From Flaccisagitta enflata (Eukaryota > Chaetognatha > Sagittoidea > Aphragmophora): DNA of 64,000 nt. The notes beneath the pieces are model-generated. The model was not told the origin of the DNA, did no database searches, and saw nothing but the letters and a program-made list of their open reading frames with translations. The DNA lies in contig OZ231127.1 in NCBI GenBank assembly GCA_965153355.1, positions 92,008,001 through 92,072,000 of the forward strand. Reading direction: 5' to 3'. The position numbers and the translations under genes are program-made. This document shows positions 23,327-33,737 of the stretch, piece by piece (the first letter of the stretch is position 1; the number at the start of each line of letters is the position of its first letter).

Positions 23327-23815
23327 ATGGCGGACGAAACTCTAATAAAAAAATGCAACGGGCGATCGTGTGGTACTTGTCCATTCTTAGAAGAAAAAAA
23401 TGTTTTTCATTCAAATTCTACAGGACTGAGATATAAACCTTCAACAGCAGAACAGGATTTTCTAACTTGTAAATCAGAAAATATAATCTATATGATTTAT
23501 TGTAAGATTTGCAATATTCAATATATAGGTGAGACAAACAAAGATTACAAAGAAGATTTAGTAATCATAAAACTAACATAAATGGTAAAAAATCAGGCCA
23601 AGTTGTTCATAAACATTTTGAAGAAAGTGGTCATGGTATTTCCAATCTTAGAGTAATTCCAATAGAAATAATTGATAAGAATAATGTTAATTTGCGAGGC
23701 TTAAATGAAATCCAAAAGGATAAGGCCATAACTAAATATAGACTAGAACGTGAGAAAATTTGGATTTCAAAATTACAGACAGCATATCCTTTTGGATTAA
23801 ATATTACTGTCAAGT
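23327..23815 (+). pseudogene. GIY-YIG endonuclease of Penelope family 1, left arm, frameshifted
   Basis: Begins MADETLIKKCNGRSCGTCPF, with a Cys motif (CNGRSCGTC). FLTCKSENIIYMIYCKICN and the GIY-YIG core YMIYC...QYIGET follow. One A is missing in the A-run near 23533-23539 compared with the right arm, shifting the frame to a stop at 23579-23581. Beyond the shift the other frame still encodes the usual PLE endonuclease end (REKIWISKLQTAYPFGLN) up to about 23810. The frame has its own ATG and a leader, 1.4 kb downstream of the RT stop. Confidence 0.8.
23734..23814. other. spacer of the giant palindrome
   Basis: 81 bp between the last matched base of each arm (CCATAA at 23728-23733 and TTATGG at 23815-23820). 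It holds the C-terminal GIY-YIG codons present only on the left side. Confidence 0.7.
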
Positions 23816-24220
23816 TATGGCCTTATCCTTTTGGATTTCATTTAAGCCTCGCAAATTAACATTATTCTTATTGATTATTTCTATTGGAATTACTCTAAGA
23901 TTGGAAATACCATGAGCACTTTCTTCAAAATGTTTATGAACAACTTGGCCTGATTTTTTACCATTTATGTTAGTTTTATGATTACTAAATCTTCTTTGTA
24001 ATCTTTGTTTTGTCTCACCTATATATTGAATATTGCAAATCTTACAATAAATCATATAGATTATATTTTCGGATTTACAAGTTAGAAAATCCTGTTCTGC
24101 TGTTGAAGGTTTATATCTCAGTCCTGTTGAATTTGAATGAAAAACATTTTTTTCTTCTAAGAATGGACAAGTACCACAGGATCGCCCGTTGCATTTTTTT
24201 ATTAAGGTTTCGTTCGCCAT
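23810..24220 (-). CDS. GIY-YIG endonuclease of Penelope family 1, right arm
   Basis: The minus frame starts at ATG 24218-24220 (MANETLIKKCNGRSCGTCPF). It keeps the Cys motif, the core IIYMIYCKICNIQYIGETK, the downstream Arg-rich helix (QRLQRRFSNHK) and VVHKHFEESAHGISNLRVIP, ending near DKAIT*. The catalytic core of a GIY-YIG nuclease is present, including the two Tyr and the helix Arg. The C-terminal WI..L...P.GLN end is cut off by the palindrome junction. The frame remains open upstream to 24319, but the conserved start supports 24220. Known PLE endonucleases are fused to the RT; here it is a separate frame. Confidence 0.8.
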   Translation of the reverse strand: MANETLIKKCNGRSCGTCPFLEEKNVFHSNSTGLRYKPSTAEQDFLTCKSENIIYMIYCKICNIQYIGETKQRLQRRFSNHKTNINGKKSGQVVHKHFEESAHGISNLRVIPIEIINKNNVNLRGLNEIQKDKAIT

Positions 24221-24389
24221 AATTGTTGAGGAAATTAAGATTTTGTTACATAGAAATATGATACAGTTAAAACTGTTGAAAGAAACCATGCCATAGAGGC
24301 AAGAATCGAGAGTCACCAACTGGGACCGCTGGACATTCTATACCAAGGCACTAAACTATGTGACATGTGCAACAATTCATCCTACATAA

Positions 24390-25525
24390 AACTCATACAA
24401 TTAATCAAAAGGAAACAGAAATTGAAAAAAATCCGGAAATAATATGGACATTTATATAGTGTAAGCTTCCATTACATACATATACATACCTAAAATATGG
24501 TCTTTTGAAACACTATCAAAATTCCTTAGGCATATATCTTTGTCATCATAATTTCCTATATTAAAAAACATGTTTTCAATATTTTGAGAAATAATTAATA
24601 TTTTAGAGGAAGGAGTTATGTTAAACTGTCTTCTAATTGATCGGGACCACCAACTCAGCCCAAATTTGGTTAAAATTTACCTAATTGAAAAAAAGGGAAC
24701 CAGGGTGTCCGTATTCTCCCCAATTGAGTCCCTTAATTCATATTAGAGGGTAGGATATAGAGTGGTGGAACTACAATTGGTTAAGGTTATAATTTTTAGT
24801 GATTAAAGGGAAATAGGCCTTCATCTTTAGAAAAGATATATCATGGGATGATAGGTCACCATGAGGCGTAACATTTTTAGTTCATGTCCAATGTCCAAAA
24901 AAACAAAATTATATTCTAACAAACCTTTCGGCTTCTGGTCATCAGTTGGAATCCTGTACTTGTAAGGGTTTCGACCCATACATATATATATATAAGCATA
25001 CAAAGTATCAAAATATCCACAAAGTATCCGCATACATATATGTGCACCTCCAAGACTCTAGGCACAGGTAGATCGCACTTCAAAAGTGCCCTTCACTGTA
25101 TGGTTTGAATAGATAAATATCAAGTCACATGATTGAAAAATCTGACTATTTCTAAATCCATGCTAGGAAAATTGTTTTCACATTTTAAAAATTATTTTAG
25201 ATTTATTTAAATTTTAAAAATAGTGATACAAATCAAAGGCACATAAATTAAAAATATCAAAATAAAAAAGCACAAGTGAACCTGACACAAGGTAAATAAG
25301 CACTTATATTAAATATCATTTTGAAAACATATCATATTAGAAATGAGTTAAAATCAGTTAAGAATTGAGGGGCATTATATCAGCCGCCTTCTCCCCCTTG
25401 AACTATCAGGTGTCATTTAATGCAACTCGACAGGATTGTCAAGAAAACCTGGCTTCACCAAGTATGTTGAGTTAGTGTTGGCTATGATTCTTGATAAGTG
25501 TCAAAAGATTCTCATAGCCTCCCAC
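24390..25525. other. non-coding inter-ORF region of Penelope family 1, right arm
   Basis: Inverted counterpart of 21952-23164. Contains CCAACTGATGACCAGAAGCC (minus strand, near 24935) and GGGTCGAAACCC (minus strand, near 24965). No gene. Confidence 0.65.
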
Positions 25526-26450
25526 CAAAAATTTATGCAAATATATTTTGAAAAAAATCATCGGTATTTGGAATATTATATTTTACCAGTATATCATGTT
25601 TTTCTTTAAAAAATCTTGAAGTTAGTCGTTTTAGATTATATTCTTTGAAGCCTTGGGTCTTAAGTTTATCTACTAAAGATCTGCATCTTAGTAAAAAATC
25701 TTCATATTTTGACGAAAGTCGAGCATATCTTATCAATTGACTGTAATAGACACCAAAGGCTGATTTTTTTGGTATACAGCTGTCTATGTATGGAAAATTA
25801 ACAATATCAAAAGAGAATGTGCGTTTATGAAATTTTGGTATAGAATTTCTGATTCAATTTTGGGAATGGTGCTACTTTAGTATTATTAGATTCTAATTTT
25901 ATTTCTAGATCTCGATTGTATGTTCTATAGATATGATCCCTAAAGGTTGGAAAATTAGCTACAAAGAGATCATCAATATATCTCCCATTAAGCTTGAATT
26001 TTCTTGCTGTAGGAAGATCTACCTTAGAAATTTCACCCACATAGTCTGATTCATAACTATATAAAAGTAAATTAGCAATATCCTTTTGAAGTGGAACAGC
26101 AAATTCCTATCACTTACCAACTATATTTATAAATGTATCAATATAGAATGCAGAATTTCCATAATAAATCTTCAGTCTAGTGAGGGTGTTAGACTGTAAG
26201 AGACTAAAATAAACCTCGTGAAACTTTAGGAATTATCATACTCCTAATTAAACTTTGAAAAATACAGAAAATTGCATATTTCTCATGGCAGGCTGTAGAA
26301 GTGGAAAGAGCATGTGATATGTTTCAGATTTAATTTTTCCATGAATTCAAGAGGATCAGTAAAGTAAATTCAAACTATGCTCTCAAAACTGTTTTTATTA
26401 TGCAGCTTCATGATGTAATACTAATTTCAAAGCTTTAGAAAATTTTGAAG
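25526..26450 (-). pseudogene. Penelope-like reverse transcriptase, right arm, fragmented
   Basis: The minus-strand counterpart of the left-arm RT is broken into several frames. One piece (26040-25825) keeps the catalytic motif NGRYIDDLFVANFPTF with both Asp codons. Another (25736-25533) keeps the thumb region MIRYARLSSKYEDFLLRCRS. Deletions near 25800-25860 and 26040-26150 destroy the frame, and the motif B area no longer reads GIPIG. Motif C is intact here while the left arm has the longer frame, so the two lesions are complementary; neither copy looks functional. Confidence 0.8.
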
Positions 26451-26469
26451 CATTTTGATTGTGTGTACA

Positions 26470-26690
26470 CTTTATTTACCAAATACAGCAAATCACCTGG
26501 CAGCGTGATAAGAAACCAACATAGAGACTAAGAATCTGGTCAGCCACTGCTGACTGCGGACATTCCAATCAGGCCTTTAATGGTATGACAGAGTGGGAAC
26601 AGCATCCTATATGCCCAAATGGCCACAAATGGAAGAAGGGCTGTGAGCCTCACTATTTGAACACTACGCGCACACTAATCTTTCAGAACT
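26470..26690 (-). repeat. leader segment of Penelope family 1, right arm
   Basis: Inverted, diverged copy of 20690-20915 (CAAATGGAAGAAGGGCTGTGAGCC, ATGGTATGACAGAGTGGGAACAGCATCC, AGCAAATCACCTG). Confidence 0.7.
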
Positions 26691-27175
26691 GCATTCAGTA
26701 ATCATGATATATTCATTCAGCTATAAAGAAGTTGGATAAATTGATGTGTTATTCTGCGGATGATAAGTGGTGTATTCTTGAAGTTTCTGTGAGCTAAAAC
26801 GTCCTGTAGCTCATTATAAAAGAATTACATGTGCGATTGCATTAAATTGCAAGCATTCTCTATCTTAGTTCAACGCTGTCATTTCAGTTGCAGAAGATGA
26901 TTACTAGATAGACCATCAGAAATGTGAATGGTGTGGTGATGACAATTGATATCTTATTCTCTTTATCTGTTCTGTGGTGTGCGTCACCTGCGTCTCTTTC
27001 GTTCTCTGATGGCTTTCACCAAATGGTAATTTAGATATGTAGTGTATTATCAACCTTGTACGCCTACTGCTAGATGTGAGTGTTAAAATTTTTGTCAAAG
27101 TCTGACAGAGAACGCTACAATATTGGAGTGTTATTTGTACAGGCTGAATCAATCATCAATATTGGTCGATTCATT

Positions 27176-27306
27176 GTGAACCGCGACCATACCCAGTCGA
27201 TCAATCGATCGTCGGTTAATCACGACCCTGATGCGAGCAATTTTGCACCTTACTGCTCCTGCCCAACCGTCCGCGACTGGATTGCCGTGTATCCGGCCTT
27301 GTTTTT
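27176..27306 (-). mobile_element. hairpin-ended element, 5' end retained
   Basis: Ends CTGCTCCTGCCCAACCGTCCGCGACTGGATTGCCGTGTATCCGGCCTTGTTTTT, the 5' end in reverse. The hairpin end is diverged (CCGCGACCATACCCAGTCG). Confidence 0.55.
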
Positions 27307-27368
27307 TTGTGATTTAGGTAACAAGTTTTTCAGCGGAAAGGGCTGCATAGGGTCAGATACACGAGGTA

Positions 27369-27495
27369 AAACAAGGCCGGATACACGGTAATCTAGTCAT
27401 GGACGGTTGGCCAGGAGCAGTAATGCAAAAAACGCTCGCAAGTTAAGAATTATTTCGGATCGACCGACCGACTGACCAACACGGCAAGGACTACA
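27369..27495 (+). mobile_element. hairpin-ended element, 3' hairpin truncated
   Basis: AAAACAAGGCCGGATACACGG start, GGACGGTTGGCCAGGAGCAGTAATGCAAAA, then GATCGACCGACCGACTGACCAACACGGCAAGG. It stops before the hairpin. Confidence 0.65.
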
Positions 27496-27560
27496 ATATT
27501 ATTCAAAACAAGATTCCGCCATTTTTTGTCACTTTATCAATTAAATTTTGAAGAAACCAT

Positions 27561-27685
27561 AAAACAAGGCCACGTAGGCCAATGTGGTGCGACGTGTGGA
27601 CCGTCGAACGAATGTGTTACAGACAGATCGACCAACCGACCAATGGACAGAGGCAGTTATAGAGGTGCTTTTTCGCACTTAAAAA
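27561..27685 (+). mobile_element. short hairpin-ended element, GTGCGA subfamily
   Basis: AAAACAAGGCCACGTAGGCCAATGTGGTGCGACG start with GGCC-acgta-GGCC hairpin. GACCAACCGACCAATGG middle. 3' AGAGGTGCTTTTTCGCACTTAAAAA. A close relative is at 49133-49258. Confidence 0.7.
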
Positions 27686-27829
27686 TTGGTGACCTTGAGA
27701 AAGCTTTTCAAAAATGCCATCGCGAACCCTGTAGCTCAATTAGTTTGAATTTTACACAAAAAAGAGTGAAAACATTCATTTTGACCTGAGCCGCTTAAGT
27801 TGTCAAGCAGTTTTGATGGAAATCTAGGC

Positions 27830-28010
27830 ATATTTTTGGGCATCGGTCCCGAAGGGTACGCTGAAGCATGAACACTCAAGGGTCCTAATACACTTTGGTT
27901 CCATGAAAAACCTATCACACAATGTGGGAATGACGCGAAGAAATTGACTGAGGACTGAGAGTGAGCTGCAACCTTCGCCAACACAACAAAACAATTTAAA
28001 ACCACTGTAT
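27830..28010 (-). repeat. dispersed repeat shared with 32735-32900
   Basis: The reverse complement of 27885-28000 matches 32737-32815 (GCGAAGGTTGCAGCTCACTCTCAGT, TTTTCATGG). The GGGCATCGGTCCCGAAGGG end resembles the terminal inverted repeat at 60645. Element class unknown. Confidence 0.6.
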
Positions 28011-28076
28011 GACTGAATTCTAGAAGAAACATGTTATTCAATCTTCCATTTTGTAATCCAGGATATCATTGTTTGC

Positions 28077-28307
28077 TTTTAGTTGAGGACACGCCACTCT
28101 ATAAGAGGCTTTATTTATCTGTTAGTCCGTCCATCCATCCATTGGTCCGTCCATTTGCCTGTAGGTCCGTCGGTCATGCTCAAGTTGAAAGAGCGAAAAC
28201 GCGCATTTTAGAGGCTGTGGTTGTATGTGTGGAAGGTGGGGGCAAATAGGGATGTGGATGCAGGGTTGTACACCCCTGCCCACCTGTCCACCACAATGTC
28301 ACTTTTG
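28077..28307 (-). mobile_element. hairpin-ended element, GTGAC-leader subfamily
   Basis: TTTTAGTTGAGGACACGCCACTCTATAAGAGGC start, GTCCGTCCATCC repeats, and a CCCCTGCCCACCTGTCCACCACAATGTCACTTTT end matching the 5' end of 32071-32295. Confidence 0.65.
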
Positions 28308-28384
28308 AGCAGCGGCTCAAAGGGTTCAGGGATTTACACTTTCATACAAAAGGTGAATTCTTGCTTCATCTTCTCCCCCTCCGC

Positions 28385-28725
28385 TATACCTCAAACTCAT
28401 TTTCCAGACTCAAATCCCAGCCTCAAGGCTCAAATGCTACACTTGTGGCTCAAATCCCAGCATCAAAGCTCAAATCTCAGTCTCAAGGCTCAGATCCCAG
28501 CCTCAAGGCTCAGATCCCAGCCTCAAGGCTCAAATCTTAGCTTAAGGCTCAAATAAGACTTGAGGCTCAAAACTCAGCTTCCGGACTCAAATCCTAGCTT
28601 TCAGGCTCAAATCTCAGCCTTCAGGCTCAAATCTTAACCTCTAGGCTTAAATCTTAGCTTTAGGGAGCAACTTTGAGACCAAAGGTTCAACTCCCAGCCT
28701 TGAGGCCTCAATCCTAGCCAAGCTT
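28385..28725. repeat. about 20-bp minisatellite (GCTCAAATCCCAGCCTCAAG)
   Basis: At least 14 imperfect units. The same repeat occurs at 53590-54010 (inverted) and in related form at 60730-61080, with fragments at 32925-32965 and 41115-41165, so it belongs to a dispersed element. Confidence 0.85.
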
Positions 28726-28936
28726 AGGACATTGCCCGCTGCCCCTCTACTACCACATCCCAATGTAAACTAACATAAGGGCATCAAGTAACGCTGACCA
28801 TCGGATGCTTCAGCATGCAAACATTTTTTGTTGATCTTTTTACGATTTGCATAATAGATTTGTTTTCTATGGATTTGAGAAATGAGGAATCAGTAGCGCC
28901 TGGAAATTACAAGCCCATGAGAATGAATACATTCCC

Positions 28937-29011
28937 ACACACACACACACCAACAAACACACACCAACGTTTACCCATTTACCCATTTACCCATTTACAC
29001 ACAGATACACC

Positions 29012-29079
<68 letters not shown>

Positions 29080-29130
29080 AACACACACACACACACACTA
29101 ACATATACACACACACACGCACATACACAC
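28937..29130. repeat. (CA)n microsatellite
   Basis: CA tract with ACCAAC and TTTACCCA interruptions. Confidence 0.95.
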
Positions 29131-29765
29131 AATGTGTTAATAACCCAAAACAAATTACAAAAGCAATCCCTCTATGTTTCCTTGACCAAGCAATGACAAG
29201 ATTGTGCTGCTTTTTGTTGAAAAACTGACATATACAGCAACAACAACAATTGCACAACAAAAACAACAACTGCACAACAAAAACAACAACAACTACAATT
29301 TGCTATGCTAGATAAAATTTCTCTATCAAAAAAACAACAACAACAACAAGTAACATAAATTATGAACAAATTGAGTTTTCAATTAATTTCAAACTTTTTT
29401 TGCAAGTTTAGTCGCGTGCACACAACTCTACACTAGGGTGGTCCGGAATTGGGTCAAATTTCATATATTGATATGGTAGACTTTGCTGGAAATGTCAATA
29501 AAAAGAAGGAATTTCTCACATTTGAGGTGTGAAATAAATAGAAACCTTGTCCTTGCTATAGATTTTTGTGCCATAGGAAGCTATGGTTTCTGCATATATA
29601 TTAATCTTCCAAATTCAGACCTCCACTTGTGGAAAACCTTCTTTTTTGGTACATTCATGCAAAAACTAGAGTATATCATTTTGAAAGTGGCTATTCATAA
29701 TACTACTCTACCCCTTTGTATTTCTTTTTTTTTTCCTCTTCTTCTTCTTAATCTGTTTTCTTCTT
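29131..29765. other. non-coding interval with CAA-rich patches
   Basis: Short CAACAA runs (29236-29350) and an isolated hairpin-element end TTTAGTCGCGTGCACACAACTCTACA at 29407-29432. No gene. Confidence 0.5.
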
Positions 29766-29937
29766 TTTCTAGTCGCGTGCACATAGCTCTACACCCTTTG
29801 TCAGTTGCTCTATACAGTGGATCCCGTCATATGCTTATAATTTTTTGGACACTCACTGTCTCCCAAATGGTCTTGACTTCAAATATGGCCTGCCCACCCA
29901 CACGCAACTTTGGTAGCCGTGTATCAGGCCTACGTTA
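29766..29937 (-). mobile_element. hairpin-ended element
   Basis: Starts TTTTCTAGTCGCGTGCACATAGCTCTACACCC and ends GCCTGCCCACCCACACGCAACTTTGGTAGCCGTGTATCAGGCC. It has no GGTCGGTCGG array, so the minisatellite is lost. Confidence 0.65.
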
Positions 29938-29989
29938 CTAGAGCGTGATGGACAGGTATTCAGTGGACAAGGCTATATTTCTCCTTCCT

Positions 29990-29992
<3 letters not shown>

Positions 29993-30063
<71 letters not shown>
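29993..30063. repeat. (GA)n microsatellite
   Basis: About 35 GA units. Confidence 0.97.
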
Positions 30064-30066
<3 letters not shown>

Positions 30067-30280
30067 GCGAGACAATGAACCTTTGTACCTAAGAAATCTC
30101 GCATTTCACCAATTCTAACTATTCACTTTGAGATTGTTAATTTCTTTAAGTTTTTTTTCTATTTACAGATCAGTTTTTTAATAAATATATAATAGAAAAA
30201 GTTCAGAAAAAAATTTAAAAAAGAAAGATGTAATTAAAAAAAAAAATTAACAAATAAAAAAAAGTGGATAATGAAAAATA

Positions 30281-30952
30281 ATGATGAATTTAGATGAATT
30301 TAGATACATAGATGGCAAAGTAAAAAATAATGAGGTAGACCTAGCTAAAAAGTTTAGTGGTTTAAATAGATACAGGGATGATTGCACTGCCCTTAATCTG
30401 GATAATTTTAGAGACTTAGCCAGAGATATATATCCACCTAGTTTAGAACTATCGCAGGAGAATGAGGATCTTAGCCAGGCAACTGTATTAGATATGCAGG
30501 TAACTATAGTAGAAGGTAGATTTAGACCTAGGGTGTACAATAAAACAGATAGCTTCCCCTTTGATGTGGTTTCAATGCCCTTCATAGAAAGTAACATAGA
30601 TAGTAAGATTTGTTATAAAGTTTTTTAAAGTCAGATTCTTAGATACCAAAGGTTGTGTACATTTATTGTAGATTTCACAGATAGAGTTAGACTTTTAGGT
30701 AACACACTAATCAATCGAGGTTATAGCATAGATAAATTAGCAAAAGAATTTAGACTAGTAGTAGGTAACTATAGAGCTGAATTTGAAAGATGGAGCATTC
30801 CTGTAAGTAGTCAAGTATGGGTTAGTAACATTTTTAACACCCCTCAAGATAACACTTCACCAGTCAGTACCCCTCCCAACTCCTTAATTCCCTCCTTTTC
30901 CCAACCATTACCTGACATTATCCCTCAGAGATTCACCACTCTTAGCCAATAA
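30281..30952 (+). pseudogene. Penelope-like RT fragment with in-frame stop
   Basis: The first 115 codons contain the RT motif C NRYRDDCTAL (residues 29-38, both Asp present). LDMQVTIVEGRFRPRVYNKT and FPFDVVSMPFIESNID, typical of the PLE C-terminal palm and thumb, follow. A TAA at 30626-30628 interrupts the same frame exactly before SQILRYQRLCTFIVDF, where relatives carry an aromatic residue. One base change from a Tyr codon would explain it. The frame then continues to FTTLSQ and a stop at 30950-30952. RT motifs A and B are missing. This family differs from family 1 in having YRDD rather than YIDD. Confidence 0.8.
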
Positions 30953-32066
30953 CTTTTTAGCTAGCTCAATATAATAAATTCAGATGTTATTATGTAGCTT
31001 GAATTTGTTATATTGCTTTCATCTGGATGCTATTATGTAGCCTAGCTCTGAAAGGTTAACACCATTCCCCTCCCTCCTTAGAGTTAGTAAAATAGATTAA
31101 TTCAAAATAGTTAACTAACTAGAAATTAGCTAAATATTTTGAATTTTGCACTTCTGTATGGGTGGGAATTCGGAGGTCTGGACATTCTCCTTTAGAGACT
31201 GACATGCATAATTTGGGTCTAATTAAGTTTGATTTAGTCTGATTTAATTCTAATTTTGTTTCAAATTTGTCAGATTTGATTTGGTTCATCTTAATTCAAT
31301 TTATTTTATTGATCTATGATAATTGTTTTTATAATTCTAAATATAAAATGATAGTCATCTTGACTATCTCTTCTATCTTATTTTTCCATTGCTCTCTCTC
31401 TTTTTTCTTGCCAGTATGATACTTGATGTGCTCATGTGTCTGTTTGCCCTCCTATTGGTCAATTTTTCATTCCTTCCACTTAATCCTCTTACTTTCACCT
31501 TTCTTCTCTCAGTGGTCACCTGTTTTATGGTCACTGAGGGCTTCAGTTGATGTTTACTTTTCAGAGCCTTCTCTTGAGGGTTCATTCTTTCCTTTCTACC
31601 ATTTCCCTTACTTTTCTAAGCGTTTTGCTCTCTAATTTTCACACTTTGTTTTCATTCTGTTATCCTCATGTACATTTTTGCTTTCACTGTAACTTTTCAT
31701 TTCGTCTTTCATTTTCACTGTAACATTTCTTTTTCCTTTTTTCTTTGTTAATAATGGAAGGGATGCTTACCTTCATATTGGTTATTCATCAATTGGCATT
31801 TGTCAATTGATGAATGATAAATATGATATGTAAGCTCTTTTCAAAATTTTACCAGAGATAAATTGGGGATGGAAGCTTTAACCCAGCCTTATTTGTTTAA
31901 GACGGTCCACAGCCCGCTCTGGTTAGGCCGCATGTCTTTATTCTTTTTGTTTTCAAACTAAACCATTTACTTTCATCTTGTTATATTTCTTCTCTTTCAC
32001 TTTCCTCTTGTTAAGTTTCTTCTCTATCTGAACTTTTATCTTTCCTACTTCTATTAACCACAGATA
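30281..32066 (+). mobile_element. Penelope-like element copy 2B (5' truncated)
   Basis: The RT C-terminal half (30281-30952) is followed by a 3' untranslated region of about 1.1 kb ending ACCACAGATAAAAT. The 3' 1.4 kb is an inverted copy of 14920-16420. The 5' side is truncated in AT-rich DNA. A hairpin-ended element begins 4 nt after the 3' end. Confidence 0.85.
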
Positions 32067-32070
32067 AAAT

Positions 32071-32295
32071 AACAAGTGACGCAGGGTCACAATATCATTG
32101 CAGACAGGTGGGCAGGGGCATCCAACCCCCATCTACAGCCCAAGTGCCCCACTCAAAGGCACATAAAGCATCTAAAACGCTAGTTTCCTTACTTTTTGAC
32201 TCGTGTTCACCAACCGATGGACCGACAGACCAACAGATCGCCGGACCAACGGACGGACAAAGCCTCTTATAGAGTTGCGCGTCCGCAATTAAAAA
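32071..32295 (+). mobile_element. hairpin-ended element, GTGAC-leader subfamily
   Basis: AACAAGTGACGCAGGGTCACAA (hairpin GTGAC...GTCAC), then CATTGCAGACAGGTGGGCAGGGGC. 3' GACGGACAAAGCCTCTTATAGAGTTGCGCGTCCGCAATTAAAAA with two consecutive hairpins, CTCTTATAGAG and TTGCG-CGTC-CGCAA. The 5' ATTGCAGAC corresponds to ATTGCGGAC at the 3' end. Confidence 0.75.
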
Positions 32296-32395
32296 GATAA
32301 AAAATAGAAAATAGAAATGAATAAAAAAAATGAAAAAAAAAACACATCAAAATGATAAAAAATAATCTTAAATATAAAATGATTGAAAAATATAA

Positions 32396-32611
32396 AAACA
32401 AGGCCGGATACATGGCTACCCTAGTCGCGTATGGGTGGGCAGGAGCAGTGCTGGAGAAGGTCACTAGGGCATCTGGGCAGGCGCCGTATGCTCAAAAAGC
32501 TGAATAAAAAAAAGGTCATAAAAGTAAAAAAAGGGACCGACCAGCCAACTAACGGACCTACATAGCGAGGTGTAGGTGTAGAGGTGTAGAGGCGTAGCAC
32601 GCGACTAAAAA
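32396..32611 (+). mobile_element. hairpin-ended element
   Basis: AAAACAAGGCCGGATACATGGCTACCCTAGTCGCGTATGGGTGGGCAGGAGCAGT start and a GTAGAGGCGTAGCACGCGACTAAAAA end. The internal GGTCACTAGGGCATCTGGGCAGG is also in 59727-59930, so the two are the same subfamily. Confidence 0.8.
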
Positions 32612-32734
32612 CAATAAAAAAGGGACAATGAAAAGAGAAAAAATATTGCGATCCACAGTATTGTCCATAATCACTGGTTGATCTCTAATGCATTATCTCT
32701 CTTTCCTTACCTTTTTTTGGGAGTTAGAAATTAG

Positions 32735-32965
32735 TGTTAGCGAAGGTTGCAGCTCACTCTCAGTGTTCGGTCAATTTGAATGCATTGTTCTTACGATGTG
32801 TCACGGTATTTTCATGGGACTGAAGCAATATAAGCACTTTTAGTGTAAATGACTCAGCGTACCGAAGGGGCACTTCTGTTCATTCCTTCGTTCGTTTGTT
32901 TGTCCGAGCATCCCCCTCAGCCTCAGCTCAAATTCCAGCCACAAGGCTCAAATGCCAGCCTTATG
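32735..32965 (+). repeat. dispersed repeat with GCTCAAATTCCAGCC end
   Basis: Matches 27830-28010 inverted. It ends in two or three units of the GCTCAAAT(T/G)CCAGCC minisatellite. Confidence 0.6.
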
Positions 32966-33144
32966 GTGACCTATTACCCCCAAAGATGCTCAGATAAAAC
33001 CAGGCCTGTATATAATTGAGTTCCCTCTCCCCCCCCCCCACGTGTTTGAACCTTGATTGCACTGTTTTACTGTCTTAGCTATGTTTTGGGGAAAGAAAAT
33101 GGAGATTTTGAATGGTTGCCTGCACGATTTTGTTTTTTTCCGAA

Positions 33145-33275
33145 TCCGCCGCTAGAGCGAAGCATTAATTCGAGTAGCTTCCGGCCGTAATACATAAAAC
33201 CCAGCCAACCCTTAGCCGTAACACTAACCCTGTCCCTAAAACCATCCCCAACCCCAACCCTATCCCTAGACCAGA
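33145..33275. repeat. telomere-like CCCTAA-degenerate array
   Basis: Units such as AACCCTATCCCTAGACC and ACTAACCCTGTCCCTAAAACC. The left flank (CCGCC..AGAGCGAA..TTCGAGTAGCT) is shared with the array at 48620-48780, so both derive from one dispersed element. Confidence 0.65.
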
Positions 33276-33359
33276 GGTAAGGATGCGCGGGATTTTTGAA
33301 AGCGTTCGCTTCCGCGTTTTCCAGCATCTCGCGCATCGCGTTACGCATCGCATCCAACG

Positions 33360-33683
33360 TTTTTAGAAGCGTCCGTCAGGAACGCATCTCTATAAGAGGA
33401 TTTGTCCTTTTGTCCGTCTGTCCGTCCGTCCGTCCGTCGGTCCGTCATCGTCCATCCGTCAATTCATCCGTCCGTCAGTCCGTCCGATAGGTTGGTGGTC
33501 GTTACGCCACAATGCGAAAACCGCGTTTCTTGGCTGTTTTTGGCCACGGTGAGATCCTCCACTAAAACAAATGATGAGTCTTTTAACAAGTCTGTTTGTC
33601 CATCTGTCTCTCCATACATATGTCACATGATCAATACACGCTGAGACACAGCCCAGACGCATTGTTGTCCGGTTGGGCTTGTT
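33360..33683 (-). mobile_element. hairpin-ended element, ATGCGTC subfamily
   Basis: Starts TTTTTAGAAGCGTCCGTCAGGAACGCATCTCTATAAGAGG, has GTCCGTCCGTCC and CATCTGTCTCTCCATA repeats, and ends CAGACGCATTGTTGTCCGGTTGGGCTTGTT. A sister copy lies at 36102-36406 (same internal GAGATCC...ATATGTCACATGATCAATAC). Confidence 0.75.
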
Positions 33684-33737
33684 AGTTGCCAACGCGTTCG
33701 CGTTTTGCGTTTTCATCGCTTTCAGCTTTTGTTCTTT

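Larger units (their letters stand above)
20300..26945. repeat. giant imperfect palindrome: two inverted Penelope-like copies
   Basis: The left arm (about 20300-23733) and right arm (about 23815-26945) are inverted copies around an 81-bp spacer. Matching landmarks include the 20335-20385 segment with 26909-26935, the leader at 20690-20915 with 26470-26690, RT with RT, the 3' region near 22600 with 24930, and GIY-YIG with GIY-YIG. Both arms carry independent substitutions and indels. The outermost match lies within or beside the minus-strand frame at 19864-20345, so flanking host or element sequence may be part of the duplication. Confidence 0.85.
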
